The notes below the pieces were generated by a model, which was not told where the DNA came from, did no database searches, and saw only the letters and a program-made list of their open reading frames with translations. From Brachyhypopomus gauderio (lineage: Eukaryota > Chordata > Actinopteri > Gymnotiformes > Hypopomidae): a stretch of 64,000 bases of DNA. The DNA lies in NCBI RefSeq assembly GCF_052324685.1, contig NW_027506893.1, positions 1,540,652-1,604,651 on the forward strand, written 5' to 3'. The first letter of the stretch is position 1. The number at the start of each line of letters is the position of its first letter. The position numbers and the translations under genes were made by a program. Positions 22,560 to 35,976 of the stretch are shown here, piece after piece.

Positions 22560-22850
22560 CCAAAGGTCTACCAAAACCTAGCGCGCGGGGACTTTAACCC
22601 CTGCGTATCCGTTCGCCCCGTCAGACGAACGGTTCGGCTCGCCACAGCACGGAAACAAAACCACTTATTATGCCGGTAGGGACTCTAACCCTTTTTCCAT
22701 AGGGACTCTAACCCTATATTTTCCTTTTTGGGACTGAAACCCTTTTCCTTTTAGGGACTAAAACCCTATTCCTTACGGACTGAAACCCTATTCCTTAGGG
22801 ACTGAAACCCTTTTTCCTTAGGGACTGAAACCCTTTTTCTTTAGTAAAAA
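22560..22850 (-). repeat. Tandem repeats in the provirus leader
   Basis: At 22680-22845 about seven units of 20-27 bp share GGGACTGAAACCC (older units read GGGACTCTAACCC), separated by T-rich spacers. The copies near the right end are the most alike. On the provirus sense strand they read GGGTTTCAGTCCC with A-rich spacers. They lie between the primer site and gag. Role unknown. Confidence 0.75.
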
Positions 22851-23383
22851 AATTATTTATTTATTTATTTAATTTAATTTAATTTTTATTTATTTATTTT
22901 TTTAAACCAAAGACTGGATTTAATTTGGTATAGCCCAAGTGCCATTAGTTCATCACAATTTAGTTATGCACAATTTGCAGAAATTTGTTGTAACAGGTTT
23001 TCTGCTTACCCCTAGTTTTTGTGCCGGCACGGATGAACTAACAGCCTTTAGACCAGGGGTGGCCAACCCGCGGCTCGCGAGCCGCATGCGGCTCTTTGCC
23101 TGGTTTCATGCGGCTCCCCAGCCGGTCCGCGGGCTCACCTGCACAAACGGGGCAACACACTGCTACATTTTCGTGGTGCGCGGTTAGTTTACAAGCCTAG
23201 CGAGCCGCTAATACTTTTAAAACCGGCGTAGTGGGGGGCGCTAGAGAGCACTAAATAGAGTAGACGTGGGTTAGCTGGGGGCTCCAGAACAAGGTTATTT
23301 ATAGTCTTTTTTCCACCACCCCATGTGGTAATTTTTTGATTTACTTACTCTTGATAATACCTAGCACCGCCGGGTTTTCAGAA

Positions 23384-24093
23384 ATGGCTCCGAAAGCGGC
23401 TAAAACCTCCAAAGAAGTCGAAACCGCGAGCTCATGCCTCAAATTCACCACCACGCGGCCCGGCCATGTCTGGCCGAGCGGAAGGCGACTCTTCCCCAAC
23501 TTGGGCGAAAGCACTCGAAACCTCTATCCAAGGTGGGCTGGACAACATTTAATCTCGACTGAGCAACTTGGAGCAGGCTCTGTTAGCAGTCCGGTCAGAG
23601 GTGAAGGAGTTTAAAGAAACTATCAGTTCGCTCACTGAGGCTGTGTCGCTTCATGATACGCGACTGGACTCATTAGAGTCGGCCCTGAAGAAGGTGGAGG
23701 GAGTCAACGCAGCACTGCAGCTGAAAATTGAGGATCTGGAGGGCCATTCACGGCACAACAATATTCGGATCATTGGAATTCCGGAGGGAGCGGAGGGGAC
23801 TCGACCCCTCGAAGGAAAAGATCATGCCACTGCGCTGGCTTCATGGTCCTCTTCGATTCAGGAACAACAATGTCTTGATCTTTCCGGACCATACAAGCTC
23901 CGTGGTGGAAAAAAGAAAACTGTTCGCGGATGTGTTACGAGAGTTGAGAAATCTTAAAATAAAGCACTCCCTTCGCTTTCCGGCTAGGCTTCACATTGAG
24001 CACGATGGACAATCGCACAGTTTCACTGTGAGTACAGATGCTAAAGCTTTTGTGAACTCTGTATTGAAGGGCACCACAGCTAGTATGGGCTGA
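23384..24093 (+). pseudogene. L1 ORF1, RNA-binding chaperone (frames broken)
   Basis: The sequence begins MAPKAAKTSKEVE. A coiled-coil segment in another frame (23568 onward) has heptad-like SLTEAVSLHDTRLDSLESAL and then the conserved GHSRHNNIRIIGIPEG motif of L1 ORF1 proteins. After a frameshift near 23830 the C-terminal domain continues with LRFPARLHIEH and KAFVNSVL. L1 ORF1 proteins form trimers through the coiled coil and bind LINE RNA in the cytoplasm. At least two frameshifts plus a stop near 23551 disable this copy. Confidence 0.8.
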
Positions 24094-24614
24094 TGGCCCG
24101 GGCTGGTTGGACTGCTTTCTTTCCTCGCTGGAAAGGGGAAATAGCCGATCCATATTTAGACTGTTCTTAATAATTTTCTTTTCTCCTATTTTGGCTTTGG
24201 CCGTATATTGGTTTTGGAATGTGTGCTTGTCCTTTACACTGCTGGGTTGTCAATGTTTATTTAGAATTTTTAAGGTTAAGTATTAATACTAGGAATAAGT
24301 GAGTGGAATTGACCTATTTATTTTCTCTATCAACATTGTTCTGCTCAGTTCTGGGCCCCTTGCTTCTCGTTTCTGTTTTGGTTGTTGTGGTAGTTGCTGT
24401 TTAGCAATTGGATAGCTAGATAGTCTGCTAGGCTTTCGACCCCAAAAATCTGGGTGTTTTCTGACACTTCTGGTTTGGAAGTAAGTCTGTTCGAAGGATG
24501 GGAGGGATGGATGCGGGTGGGGGGGGTACCCAGGGTTTGTTTGTTTGACGTTTATTTGTTTGCTCGGTTTCTGTCATGTGCAATTATGGATATATGTGCA
24601 TACCAGGTTAAATG

Positions 24615-27600
24615 ACATCTAAGAGGGATACTGGCTCCGCTGGTGTTACATTAGCCTCATGGATTGTTAGAGGGCTGGGCCATCCAGTTAAAAGGGGACG
24701 GGTATTTTCACACTTAAAATCTTTAAAGGCTGACAATCTTTCTCCAAGAGACGAACATTGGCCCTAACCATCAGTTCAGGCTTAGAGCCAATTGGATATC
24801 CCAGGTATTTCAGGCTCCTTTTTCTCCTAAAGCTAGGGGTGTTGCAATAATCTTTAAGAAGAGTGTCCCATTTCACCTTGAGAGGATGGTTGCTGATCCA
24901 CAGGGTCGATACATTATTGTTTCCGGGCGAATTAACTCCCTGCCTCTTACTCTGGTTAATATTTACGGTCCAAATTTTGATAACCCAGATTTCTTTTGTA
25001 AGGTTTTCGATTTAGTTCCGTATACTTTCTCTGATAACATTATATTGGGTGGTGATTTTAATTGTTATTTAGATCCATACCTTGATAGACTCTCAACTAA
25101 AGTGCCACCCACCCTGACCTCAGTTCAGACTCAATAATTTAATAAAGTCCAGGAATATGGTAGACATTTGGAGGCTGTACAATCCAACTGCTAAGGATTT
25201 TTCATTCTACTCACACGTACACAAATCCTATACGCGTATTGATTACTTCCTTGTGTCATCAGAGTTAGTTCCAAAGATCAGTAACGTTAAATATAATATT
25301 ATAATATCTGATCACAGCCCTGTCACACTTCAGTTGAACAGTGTACTCCCTAAACGGGCATTTACTTGGCGATTTAACCCAAGTTTGCTGTCGGACCCTG
25401 ATTTTATTAAGTATCTAAATGCTCGGCTGGAGGACTTTATAGAATTCAATGATACTGGGGACGTTTCTGATTCCACTCTCTGGGAAACATTCAAAGTCGT
25501 CATCCGAAGTCATATTTTATCCTATGAATCTTCCAAGAAAAAAGAAAGGAACCGTCGGCTTGTTGAAATCGAGAACACTCTTACAATATTAGAAAAGAAT
25601 TATCAAACTTCTCTCTCTGCATCAGATTATAATAAAATTTTACAACATAAATATGAGTACAACGCTATCCTTAGTCAGAGAGTTGAGCATCTTTTACTTA
25701 AACTTAGACAGCGACAGTTTGAGTTTGGCGATAAGCCTGAGAAGCTTCTGGCTAAACAGCTCAGGGGGATTCGTTCTAAAAAAGCAATCCTTAGGATACG
25801 GTCACATTCAGGGAGAATAATCACGGACCATAAAGAGATTAATACACGGTTTAGAGAATTTTATTCACATTTATATTCTTCTAAACATTTGGTTACGGAA
25901 TCTGATTTCCAGACTTTTTTTAAGAATCTGACTCTACCGAGGCTTTCTGAATCAGCTAAGATTGCATTGGACTCTCCAATTTCTCAAATAGAGGTTGCTG
26001 AAGCAATTCAAAGTTTTTCTAGCAGTAAAGCACCTGGACCTGATGGTTTCGGCTGTGATTTCTACAAACATTTTTCTGCAAAAATTGGTCCGTTTATACT
26101 AAGGATGCTCAATGGCTCAATTAAAAATAAAAAACTTCCTGACTCACTATACCAGGCAAATATTTGCCTTTTACTGAAAAAGGGGAAGGAAGATACAGAT
26201 CCTGCCTCATACAGACCTATCGCCTTGCTTAATACAGATCAAAAAATACTATCCAAGATATTGGCCTCTAGGTTAGCTGAGTACATAACAGAAATTATTC
26301 ATCCTGATCAAACTGGTTTCATTCCGGGCAGATTTTCTTTCTGTAACGTCCGTTTGCTTTTTAATGTTATTTCAGCAGCACACAAAACTAACTCCAATGC
26401 AGCTATTGTCGCACTTGATGCCCAGAAGGCCTTTGATCAAATCGAATGGCCGTATATGTTTCGCACACCGAGTCAATTTGGGTTTGGCGACCCCTTTATA
26501 GATTGTATCAAGATGCTTTACTTATACCCATCATCATCTATATTGACTAATGGAGACTGTTCCAGGCCATTTTTGCTTCAGCGCGGTGTTCGGCAGGGCG
26601 ATCCTTTATCCCCTCTTTTGTTTAACATAGCTTTAGAACCTCTTGCCCTGGGAATTCGGCTACACCCTGACATTCATGGAGTTAAACTGGGAGAGCTAGA
26701 AAGCCTGGTCAATTTATATGCAGATGATTTGTTACTGTGCGTTTCAAATCCTCACACCTCAATTCCCTGCCTGCTAAATTATATAGATTCCTTTGGCAGG
26801 CTATCTGGGTACACAATTAATTGGAATAAAAGCGAACTTATGCCGCTTACTGATAATTTAGATGCCAATTTTCTTGCCACCTTGCCTTTTAAAGTAGTTA
26901 GGGAACATATCACCTATCTTGGCCTGCAGATCTCTAAAAACCCCAAACTGTTATTCAAGTTAAATTTCCAGTCAGCACTGGTTAAGCTCAAAGTGGACAT
27001 TGATAAATGGAAATTACTTCCATTATCTATGGTTGGGCGAATTAATGCAATAAAAATGGTTACACTCCCAAGGTTTCTCTATCTCTTCCAAAGTCTCCCA
27101 ATCTATTTGCCAAATTCTTTTTTTAAGCAGCTTGATGGTATTATCTTGCCATTTGTCTGGGCCTACAAGATGCCCCGCATTTCTAGAAGCCATCTACAAA
27201 AAACGGCATCGGAAGGTGGATTTGGCTTGCCCATCTTTAAACATTATTATTGGGCAGCAAATGCCAGGGCTCTCTCTTTTTGGCAACTTGGTTTGCGGGA
27301 GGGTCTGCTATTGGATTCTTCCCCACTGTGGATAAAATTTGAGGCTAGGTCAATCCCTAGTCCTCACTACCAGTCTTATTGTTTTCCAAAGTAACACCTA
27401 ATAAATCGCTAATAGAGAACAATTTCATAATTAATAACTCGCTTAGGATCTTAAATCAAATTAAATCTTTTACAAAGCACCTAACAATTCTTCACAATCA
27501 CCAATTTCCACCTTCTCAGGTGGATGGGACATACTCTTTGCTAGGAGAGGCAGGTTTGAGATCCATAGGGGATCTGTATATGAAGGGAAACTTTGTTTTG

Positions 27601-28384
27601 TTTATACAATTCAAAGCTAAGTTTAGTCTTCCATCACAACATTTTTTTCGCTATCTGCAACTTCGGCATTATGTTAGAGGAAATATTCCAAACTTCGAAT
27701 CAGAACCAAATAATCATCCAATATATAGGTTTTTCTGTATGGATCCTCAGTCAAGACATCTAGTCTCCCAATTCGTTTCTGTTTTGTCTTCGACTCCTGA
27801 CACCACACGGTATAGAGAGGCTTGGGCCAGGGAGACTAACAGCCGGATAACAAAGGAGGTCTGGGAAGAAAGCCTCAAAAGGATTTCACTTTGTTCCATT
27901 AGCTCTCGATATAGACTGATTCAGTTTAAAGTTTTACATAGGATGCACTACTCAAGGATTAAACTGCATAAGATATCTGGTTCAATATCTCCGCTTTGAG
28001 AGAGATGTAAAACAGAGGAGGGTTCCTTGTCACATTTGTTTTTGTTTTGCCCTGTTCTGCATGGCTTTTGGACCAATGTGTTCAATTGGCTCTCAGGAGC
28101 TCTTGGGGTACATCTAAACTTTGACCCTATAACTGCGTTTTGCGGATACTCTACATTACTGGATCCTCTTCCATACCCCCTACAAGGTGGTAATGGCTGG
28201 TATGGTTGTGGCCAAAAAGCTGATCCTCCTTGACTGGAAATCGCCCACTGCTCCATCATTTAAACGCTGGCTGTCTGAAATGCTCACATTTGCTTCGATG
28301 GAACGTTTGCGCAGTCGGGGCCAGAGAGCACAATACCTCAATAAAACCTGGAAACCTGTATTGGACTATTTTAAGGGACAGTGA
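24615..28384 (+). pseudogene. L1 ORF2, endonuclease and reverse transcriptase (frames broken)
   Basis: The endonuclease lies at 24615-25330 in several frames: LTLVNIYGPNFDNP, LGGDFNCYLDP and IISDHSPVTLQL are visible. The main RT frame 25157-27394 (745 residues) has APGPDGFGCDFYK, SYRPIALLN, HPDQTGFIPGR, LDAQKAFDQIEW, RQGDPLSPLLFN and YADDLLL near residue 520. C-terminal pieces continue at 27379-27999 and 28027-28384 in other frames. ORF2 nicks DNA and reverse-transcribes LINE RNA. Frameshifts near 24750, 25135, 27390 and 28000 mean this copy is inactive. Confidence 0.88.
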
Positions 28385-28707
28385 CCTGAGCATGTTTTGT
28401 CTTTATTTTTGAGCATGTTTTGTTTTTATTTATTTTTTGTTTTGTTGTTGATGTTTTGTGTGTTTGATATATATGGAAAATATAAAAGGAATAAATAAAA
28501 TATAAAAAAAAAAAAAAACCGGCGTAGTGGAAAACACGCATTTGACTGTCTTCACAGCTAATAATTTACACTCGCCCCCCCGCTCAACAGATTACACTCG
28601 CCCATGTACGATGTGGCTCTTTGCCGTAACACAGTAAGAAAAGTGGCTCTTGGTCCATGACGGGTTGGCCACCACTGCTTTAGACGAAGAATTCCAAAAC
28701 GTCTCGC

Positions 28708-28726
28708 ATCACGTCGGGAGTCACCA
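28708..28726 (-). other. Primer-binding site, tRNA-Trp-like
   Basis: On the minus strand TGGTGACTCCCGACGTGAT starts 4 nt after the LTR end. From memory the tRNA-Trp 3' end would pair with TGGTGACCCCGACGTGAT; the site here has one extra T. Position and the TGG start fit a primer-binding site. Confidence 0.7.
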
Positions 28727-28730
28727 AACA

Positions 28731-29499
28731 TGTTGCGCTTGGTTCCACTTTCACCTTAGCGCAGCATGTTCGTTGATGCAAGAGAAAACATTACCAGTCT
28801 TGCCTTTAACCTTTTATTATAAGCAAGTAAAAATACAGAGATCTCTGGAGAGAGAGTATGCAAAACCCTATCTACTCTACCCTATAGCATTGTGCGCAGG
28901 TCTCTCTGTCTCAGACACTTTTCCTCCTGTCCTATATAGTGTGGTCTGGGTATAAGCCCCCACCTTTGCTACTCAGCGATGGAATCTCCCTATGTCTGAT
29001 AACTTGTCTGCCTATTGCTCAAAAACTGTTTTTGCATGTTCTCCAAAAGTTGTTTGTCTAATACTTTCAGAATTAGATGAGCCCATCTTAGTTCCCTAAA
29101 TCCTACAACATGTTTTGACAAATTAGCGATCACAAAGGTGAAAGAGGCCCCACGTCTTGGGGTTGTAATCCACTTAACTTTCACTACTTGGGGTTGCACC
29201 TAAGTTACAGACGTCAAACACACATACATTTCTTCTCTAGAAGTGAAAGCGATGTTTTCACTTCTTGGTTTGCAAATGTCAAGTGGACCTACAGAGGCTA
29301 TTTTGAAGCTTTCTCTTTTTTAGCTAACTTTCTCCTGCACATACTTAAAAAGGGCAGAAAAGCATATTCTCAGATACTTTTGATAATAAGTAATTTGATT
29401 AACACTGTAATGTAAACAAAATATAAAGGGATTACAATATTGATCTTAAGCAGTATGATTAACTGTAATGCTAATGTATTTTAAATGTAATTTCCAACA
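28731..29499 (-). repeat. Provirus 5' LTR
   Basis: This is 769 bp with the same TGTTGCGC and TTCCAACA plus-strand ends as the 3' LTR. Read on the minus strand it has an AATAAAAGG-type poly(A) signal near 28815 and then about 80 bp of likely U5. CATC follows at 29500-29503. It retains a segment at about 29129-29204 that the other LTR lacks. Confidence 0.88.
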
Positions 29500-29503
29500 C
29501 ATC

Positions 29504-30009
29504 CTAGCTTGATAATTTAATAAATCCTCTTGTTTAAGTGACTATTTCCAAGTATACTATATGTTAGCATATTATCTAGCTAGATGCACTATTTCTAGCC
29601 AGCCGGCTTAGCTAGCTAGCCAGAGTTAAGCTAGCTAAGCTGGTTAGCAAACGTTTTAGGACTGACATAAATGATTTAGATAAATACTGAAAAATAAACA
29701 GAGACAGAAAACCCTGCTGCTCTTTGTTAGTATGTTAACATTATGTCTGTAATGTTACAGCATTAACAAAGCATTGAACAAAAACAAACACAAGGTTAGT
29801 TGCTGAAGATGAAACAAGCCTATTAAACAAGTAGAATCAGGTGTGCTCCAGCTTTCTTAAAATGAAAACCAGTAGGTCACCAACCCTGTGTCTTAAACTG
29901 TTTATTCAATTTTGCTAACTTCTTATGCTTATAAATAATTTAACTAAATAGTATAATACATATAAATGGTAAGGATATTGTTAAATGCACAAATCTCACA
30001 TTTTGTTTT
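29504..30009. other. CMC-type transposon interior, no gene seen
   Basis: This is AT-rich sequence with a cluster of GCTAGC/CTAGCTAG motifs at 29575-29645. No reading frame or terminus is recognised. Most of the transposase gene should lie here or to the left, but it is absent. Confidence 0.5.
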
Positions 30010-30692
30010 ATGTTAAATGACTTTGCAAATACATTGCTTGTCTCATTCGTTGAGCACTTTAGTCAGTTATATGGTCCTGAGTTTGTAGTGTACAATGTAT
30101 ATGGATTATTTCACCTCAGTGATGATGTCAAGCATCATGGACACTTGGACCTTATTTCTGGATTCCCATTTGAAAATTATCTACAGAAATTAAAGAAAAT
30201 GGTTAGAAAACCACACAGCCCTTTAACTCAAATAATTCGCAGGGTTTCTGAAATGGAAAACATAAATCCAAAAAACACCACTCAAACACAAGACAACAAG
30301 ACTCAGACTAACTTGGAGCACAGAGATGGGTCAGTGCCACAATTATTTACAGGAAGAGTGTGTCAGTTTAGAGAATTAGTTACCAGTGGTGGTGTTATTA
30401 GGACGTCAGAAGGAGATAACTGCATTAAGTTTAACAACGCAGTTGTTTTAGTACAAAACATAGTCCTTTATCAAGACAAATTGTACGTTATTTATAAGGA
30501 ATACAGCAGAAAAGGGACATTTTTGATTACCCCATTGATTCTTGTGAATTGGGGGTTTTTGTTGTTTCACATTTGTCTTCAGATCTCAGATATGCAAGGC
30601 TTGAGGAAGATGTGCATGTGACCAAATATTTTAGGATGCCACTTGAGGTTCAGGGTAGGTTTGTTGTTTTCCCCCTTCTGCATTTGCAGTAA
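30010..30692 (+). pseudogene. CMC/EnSpm-like transposase, C-terminal end
   Basis: The frame contains FVVYNVYGLFHLSDDVKHHG, LISGFPFENYLQKLKKMVRK and IIRRVSEME in its first 80 residues. This is the DUF4218-like segment found near the C-terminus of CACTA/EnSpm-type transposases. A DNA cut-and-paste role is known for the family. After about 30525 the frame must shift in a T-rich run to continue as DYPIDSCELGVFVVSHLSSD and YARLEEDVHVTKYFRMPLE, ending with stop at 30692. The catalytic N-terminal part is missing. The gene lies just upstream of the DUF4806-type gene on the same strand, the usual arrangement as I recall it. Truncation plus frameshift make it non-functional. Confidence 0.65.
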
Positions 30693-30920
30693 TAGGACAG
30701 GAAATCTGTTTCTTCTTTATTTGCCTCTTAGCACAAGAGGTATGTACCACATAGTGAGCTTTGTGGATACACAAGAAGTGGAAGTTGTCGCAGCCCTCTG
30801 GGTGAAAGATGGTGTTTGCCTGTGACCTCCATATAAGAGTGAAGGTGTCCAGAGGGCTATCAAAATGCAGGAGCATCCTGGTGACCCCATACAAGATAAA
30901 AGTGTTATATCATGGGTTAA

Positions 30921-31830
30921 AGTTCTCCGTCACTACGACGGATTTCCGTCATTTGATTTTTTTGGGAAAAAAATCCGTCAAATCATAATAAACAACACAC
31001 GCGCGTGCTATCTGTTTTGTGGCCAAAATATGATTCTCACTGGCGCTCATCACCGCTGGATGGATGACGGCGGTGTCATTTGATTGACTTGCGGTTCATT
31101 CCGCCTTCAGATTTGCGGATGTTACGTAGAAAAGTTTTTACCCCCCTCCTGCCTGGCGTGATCGTAGCGCGCGACTCTGTACACCTGCGCGAACGGCGGA
31201 GGCTACTTGCTGCGTCACATTCTTTTTGCAGTGTAGTCCGAAGCAATATGTGGTAGTATAAAGAAACACCCCTCAAAACAGGGGAATGAACATTTACCTG
31301 ACCAATTGTAATGTTGCATTAGTGCTGGAATTTAGGCTAAAGTACTTTAAAATGCTTGAAAATGTTACTACTTCGTTTCACAACAAATATCTGTCTGACT
31401 GAACAGTTATTACGTTAACAAATACGAGCCTCTTGTAATTCCAGGACGAAACATGAGAGAACGTGAAGTCGTTAAGATTGGGCGTTTTGAAAATAAACCA
31501 CCATTAAATAATGTGATAAAAAGCCAATTATTTCGAGTCATTTCGAGTATATGTATAAATATTTAACTTAAATTTAACGTTGAGAACGCGTTGAAATGGA
31601 CCTTGAAAGTGACGTACAAGTGCTTTAATTCCACCTTATAAAGGTGTATGAACCCGGCAAACATGACTTGGTTCACTGCGCTGAAGCGCTGTGCGCGCGA
31701 AGTTACAAAACTGCGAGGCTCTCGTGCACGGGTGGAGCCACCGCGATTACGTCATTTTCGGCGTGCGGACCCTCGCGCTGCTCACGCCACTCGTGCTGCG
31801 TCAAGTATAAAGGCTTAAACCAGGCTTAAC
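30921..31830. repeat. Nonautonomous repeat in an intron, hAT-related
   Basis: Part of this segment (31130-31440) matches the interior of the hAT copy at 39290-39560, including the block around ATAAAGAAACACCCCTCAAA. The rest is CpG-rich sequence with TCCGTC motifs. I cannot fix its termini. Confidence 0.4.
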
Positions 31831-32369
31831 ATGGATGGTGTTGTTCTGTTTGTATTTAAAAGCTCTATCCAGTGGTGTTAATTTTTTGTAACATACCTAC
31901 TTAAAGCATGTAATCTTACGGCTTATGTTTTTGCGATGGTGAATCTGATAAAAACAAGAGAGCTTCATACCTCTCACCAGGATTCACTAAATTTGACTTG
32001 ATCTTTAAATAATTTTCTGGAAGAGGACCCCCAGATAACTCCATTATATAAACATTTATGTACATTTATTGCTCAGGTGTTCATTCTCTCTTCTCTCCTT
32101 ACACAGGCTGTTTAGATAAATATACTTTATAAATGTGTTTATTGTGTAGAATTAGGCAAAAGAGGCCGTGTCCCAACTACACTACATTTTCAGTAATTGC
32201 TGGCATTGTCTTTTGCCAGGAAAAATTTTTCAGTCAAATGAAAATTTCTTGCTTTAACCCATGTGTTATATACAGCAAGTATGTATAATTACCCTTATGC
32301 TTCGATAGAAAATTGATCACTGTTGGGATAATGGATTAATTCGTAAATGTTTTTGTCTGCCCTTAACAG
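31831..32369. other. Intron sequence, nothing recognised
   Basis: This is AT-rich intron of the DUF4806-type gene up to the acceptor TTAACAG at 32363-32369. I see no repeat termini or ORFs of note. Confidence 0.5.
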
Positions 32370-33318
32370 ATAATTACAATGAAGCAAGAAGAAAGCTTCC
32401 ACTTGCGGAGCAACAAACTGATCTCCAGTCAGAAGCTGAGGATGAGTGAAGCCACCAAAAAGGAAAATAAAGTAAGCATTCATCACACATGATCGTGCAC
32501 TTAAAGGACTAGTTTGGGGGGAAATCAAATCAACATGGTTTATCACAGAAGATGCAGTTGATTGGCAAATACATGTTTTACAGTATACAACAGGAGATGT
32601 TAAGCTAATGTTTACTTCAAAATCTACGTAAATTTGTTTTTAGATTAATTATAACATTCAAACTAAAGCTGGAATCTAGACCATTAACTAGGTAGCTTGA
32701 ATGTTTTGTTGAGTAGAACACTAATTTCTGCTGATTTTCTTCCACTATATTTCACAATTGGCTAGTTAACTTCCCTCAGTCTTAGCAAAGTTGTAATGTC
32801 TGTGGATTGATTAGTCTATAGTCATTGCAACCCCTCTCACAATACACTAAGTGACTTTCATACTTCGGGCCCTTAGTAATTGTATCCTACCTGTAGTTGC
32901 ACAGTTGCAATGAGTGGATTAGAGTAAAAAGTGTTAATAATCCTTTCTTGTCACATTTAATTGAAAGATTAGTATTTTATTTCTTTTTAGATTACATCTA
33001 AAAAAAAATGTTTGTTTACATTTTGGTGGGATTCCATGTTGTGACTAAAAAATATTTTGTCTCCAAAGACCGAACAAACGTCTGCTTGAAGATGGATATA
33101 ACACTGACGAAGAGGACTTGGTTCCCAAGAAGAATGTCTTACCTCAAGCCCCCAGAATAAAGCAACCATTAAAAAAACCCACTGTATCACACCCTAGGGA
33201 GTTACATTCGCAGCCTGGTCCTCAGAGACAAAGCAACGGTACCTCATCTCTGTTGCACCAAATGTCTTCAGCTCAATCATTGGGCTGTGCAACATCAACT
33301 TCAGCCACTTCATTCCTG

Positions 33319-33471
33319 TCAGCAGGAACCACCAATACAGTCCCAGCACCAGGCAGCTCAATCAGTATGGCAGCAGGAACCACCAATACAGTCCCAGCAC
33401 CAGGCAGCTCAACCAGTATGGCAGCAGGAACCACCAATACAGTCCCAGCACCAGGCAGCTCCATCAGTATG
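33319..33471 (+). repeat. Three tandem 51-bp units in exon 3
   Basis: The units are at 33319-33369, 33370-33420 and 33421-33471 and differ at only one or two bases. 51 is a multiple of three, so the units read as 17-residue repeats in either open frame: a Gln/Pro-rich frame (CQQEPPIQSQHQAAQSVW) or a Thr/Ser-rich frame. The Gln/Pro frame continues to the exon end and is the likelier one. Confidence 0.9.
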
Positions 33472-34358
33472 GCAGCAGGAAGCCACTCCAGGATCAGCCA
33501 AGGAAACACTTAAACTTCAGAGGTTCAGAAATGCCTCAATTTGTGAACAAAATTGTGCAAGTAAGTAATTTTGTTTTATATTATTGTTTCTATCCAACTG
33601 GTTGTCAGCTTATGCTGAGTGTATTTTATATTTATCAAATGCCCTAATGTCACCCCTTACTTTTGTTGTTCAATTTGTTTCAGCACTACTGCATGACCTG
33701 TTGACAAAGCAGGAAATAATAATTGAGCAACAGAGGAACTTAATAAGAATGGTCCAACGCCTTTTATGAGTTTTGAGCTGCGCAAGGCTCATTTCTCTGT
33801 ACCCATGATACCAAAGACCTATATATTGCCAAAATAGGGCCCACTGTGTAAATTGTAGCTGGTGTATTATTTAAAGCAATACCTTACTGTTTAAAGTCCT
33901 TTCAAGAAACATTTGAAAATTTGAGATATTAGTAGATAATGCCTACGTGATTGACTGAAATGACCTGTAAATAAATTTTTTTCAGGAGTGGTGGCAGCAG
34001 AAACAATGAATAATACTATGTTGTATGTGCTGAGAATGTGGTTTGTCACAAAAATGTATAATGCCTGTGTTGCTGATGCATATTTGAAATTTCTCCAGGT
34101 GCTTGAACTGGGGCTAATTGGTGGTGCTGATATCAAGGACACTGTGTGGAGAATTTTGAAACAGGCCATTAAAAATAATTTAGCTAAAACTGTTAACTGG
34201 CGAGGGGTGAATGGAAAGACAGGCTTTCAAAGCTTGGAGCTGAAGAGTGTTGTAATTGGTAAGTATATTTGCTGATGATTTTATACATCTTATTGGAGCT
34301 AATCTTAGACAAATAACAGTTTATAATTGGGCCTGAGGTTATGAAGCATATATATACA

Positions 34359-35976
<1,618 letters not shown>

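Larger units (their letters stand above)
23235..28514 (+). mobile_element. L1-clade LINE, near full length, decayed
   Basis: A 5.3-kb plus-strand LINE has an ORF1 region (about 23384-24093), a spacer, an ORF2 region (about 24615-28384) and a poly(A) tail at about 28503-28516. The target duplication AAACCGGCGTAGTGG lies at both ends (about 23220-23234 and 28516-28530). Several frameshifts interrupt both ORFs. Confidence 0.9.
23054..28677 (+). mobile_element. hAT MITE in the provirus leader, split by an L1
   Basis: The ends are CAGGGGTGGCCAACC and GGTTGGCCACCACTG, flanked by CTTTAGAC at 23046-23053 and 28678-28685. The MITE itself is only about 330 bp; a 5.3-kb L1 separates its halves. A second copy at 42922-43377 has uninterrupted sequence at the L1 insertion point. 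The insertion is about 20 bp from the primer-binding site. Confidence 0.9.
11201..29503 (-). mobile_element. Endogenous retrovirus-like provirus, heavily invaded
   Basis: Two near-identical LTRs (11205-13392 and 28731-29499) in the same orientation bound the element, and CATC occurs directly outside both (11201-11204, 29500-29503), a 4-bp duplication. Read on the minus strand: 5' LTR, primer site like tRNA-Trp, leader with tandem repeats, probable gag remnants (20180-19232), integrase remnants (14828-14029) and a polypurine tract next to the 3' LTR. Reverse transcriptase was not found and little room is left for env. The integrase resembles gamma/epsilon-type retroviral integrases. The inside holds a CR1/Rex1-like LINE, an L2 tail, a foldback repeat, and an hAT MITE containing an L1. 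Reading frames are broken, so the copy is defective. Confidence 0.85.

Noticed and set aside
22680..22850. Regularly spaced repeats suggesting a CRISPR array
   Set aside because: Units vary in length, spacers are T-rich and alike, and the host is a vertebrate; they are provirus leader repeats.
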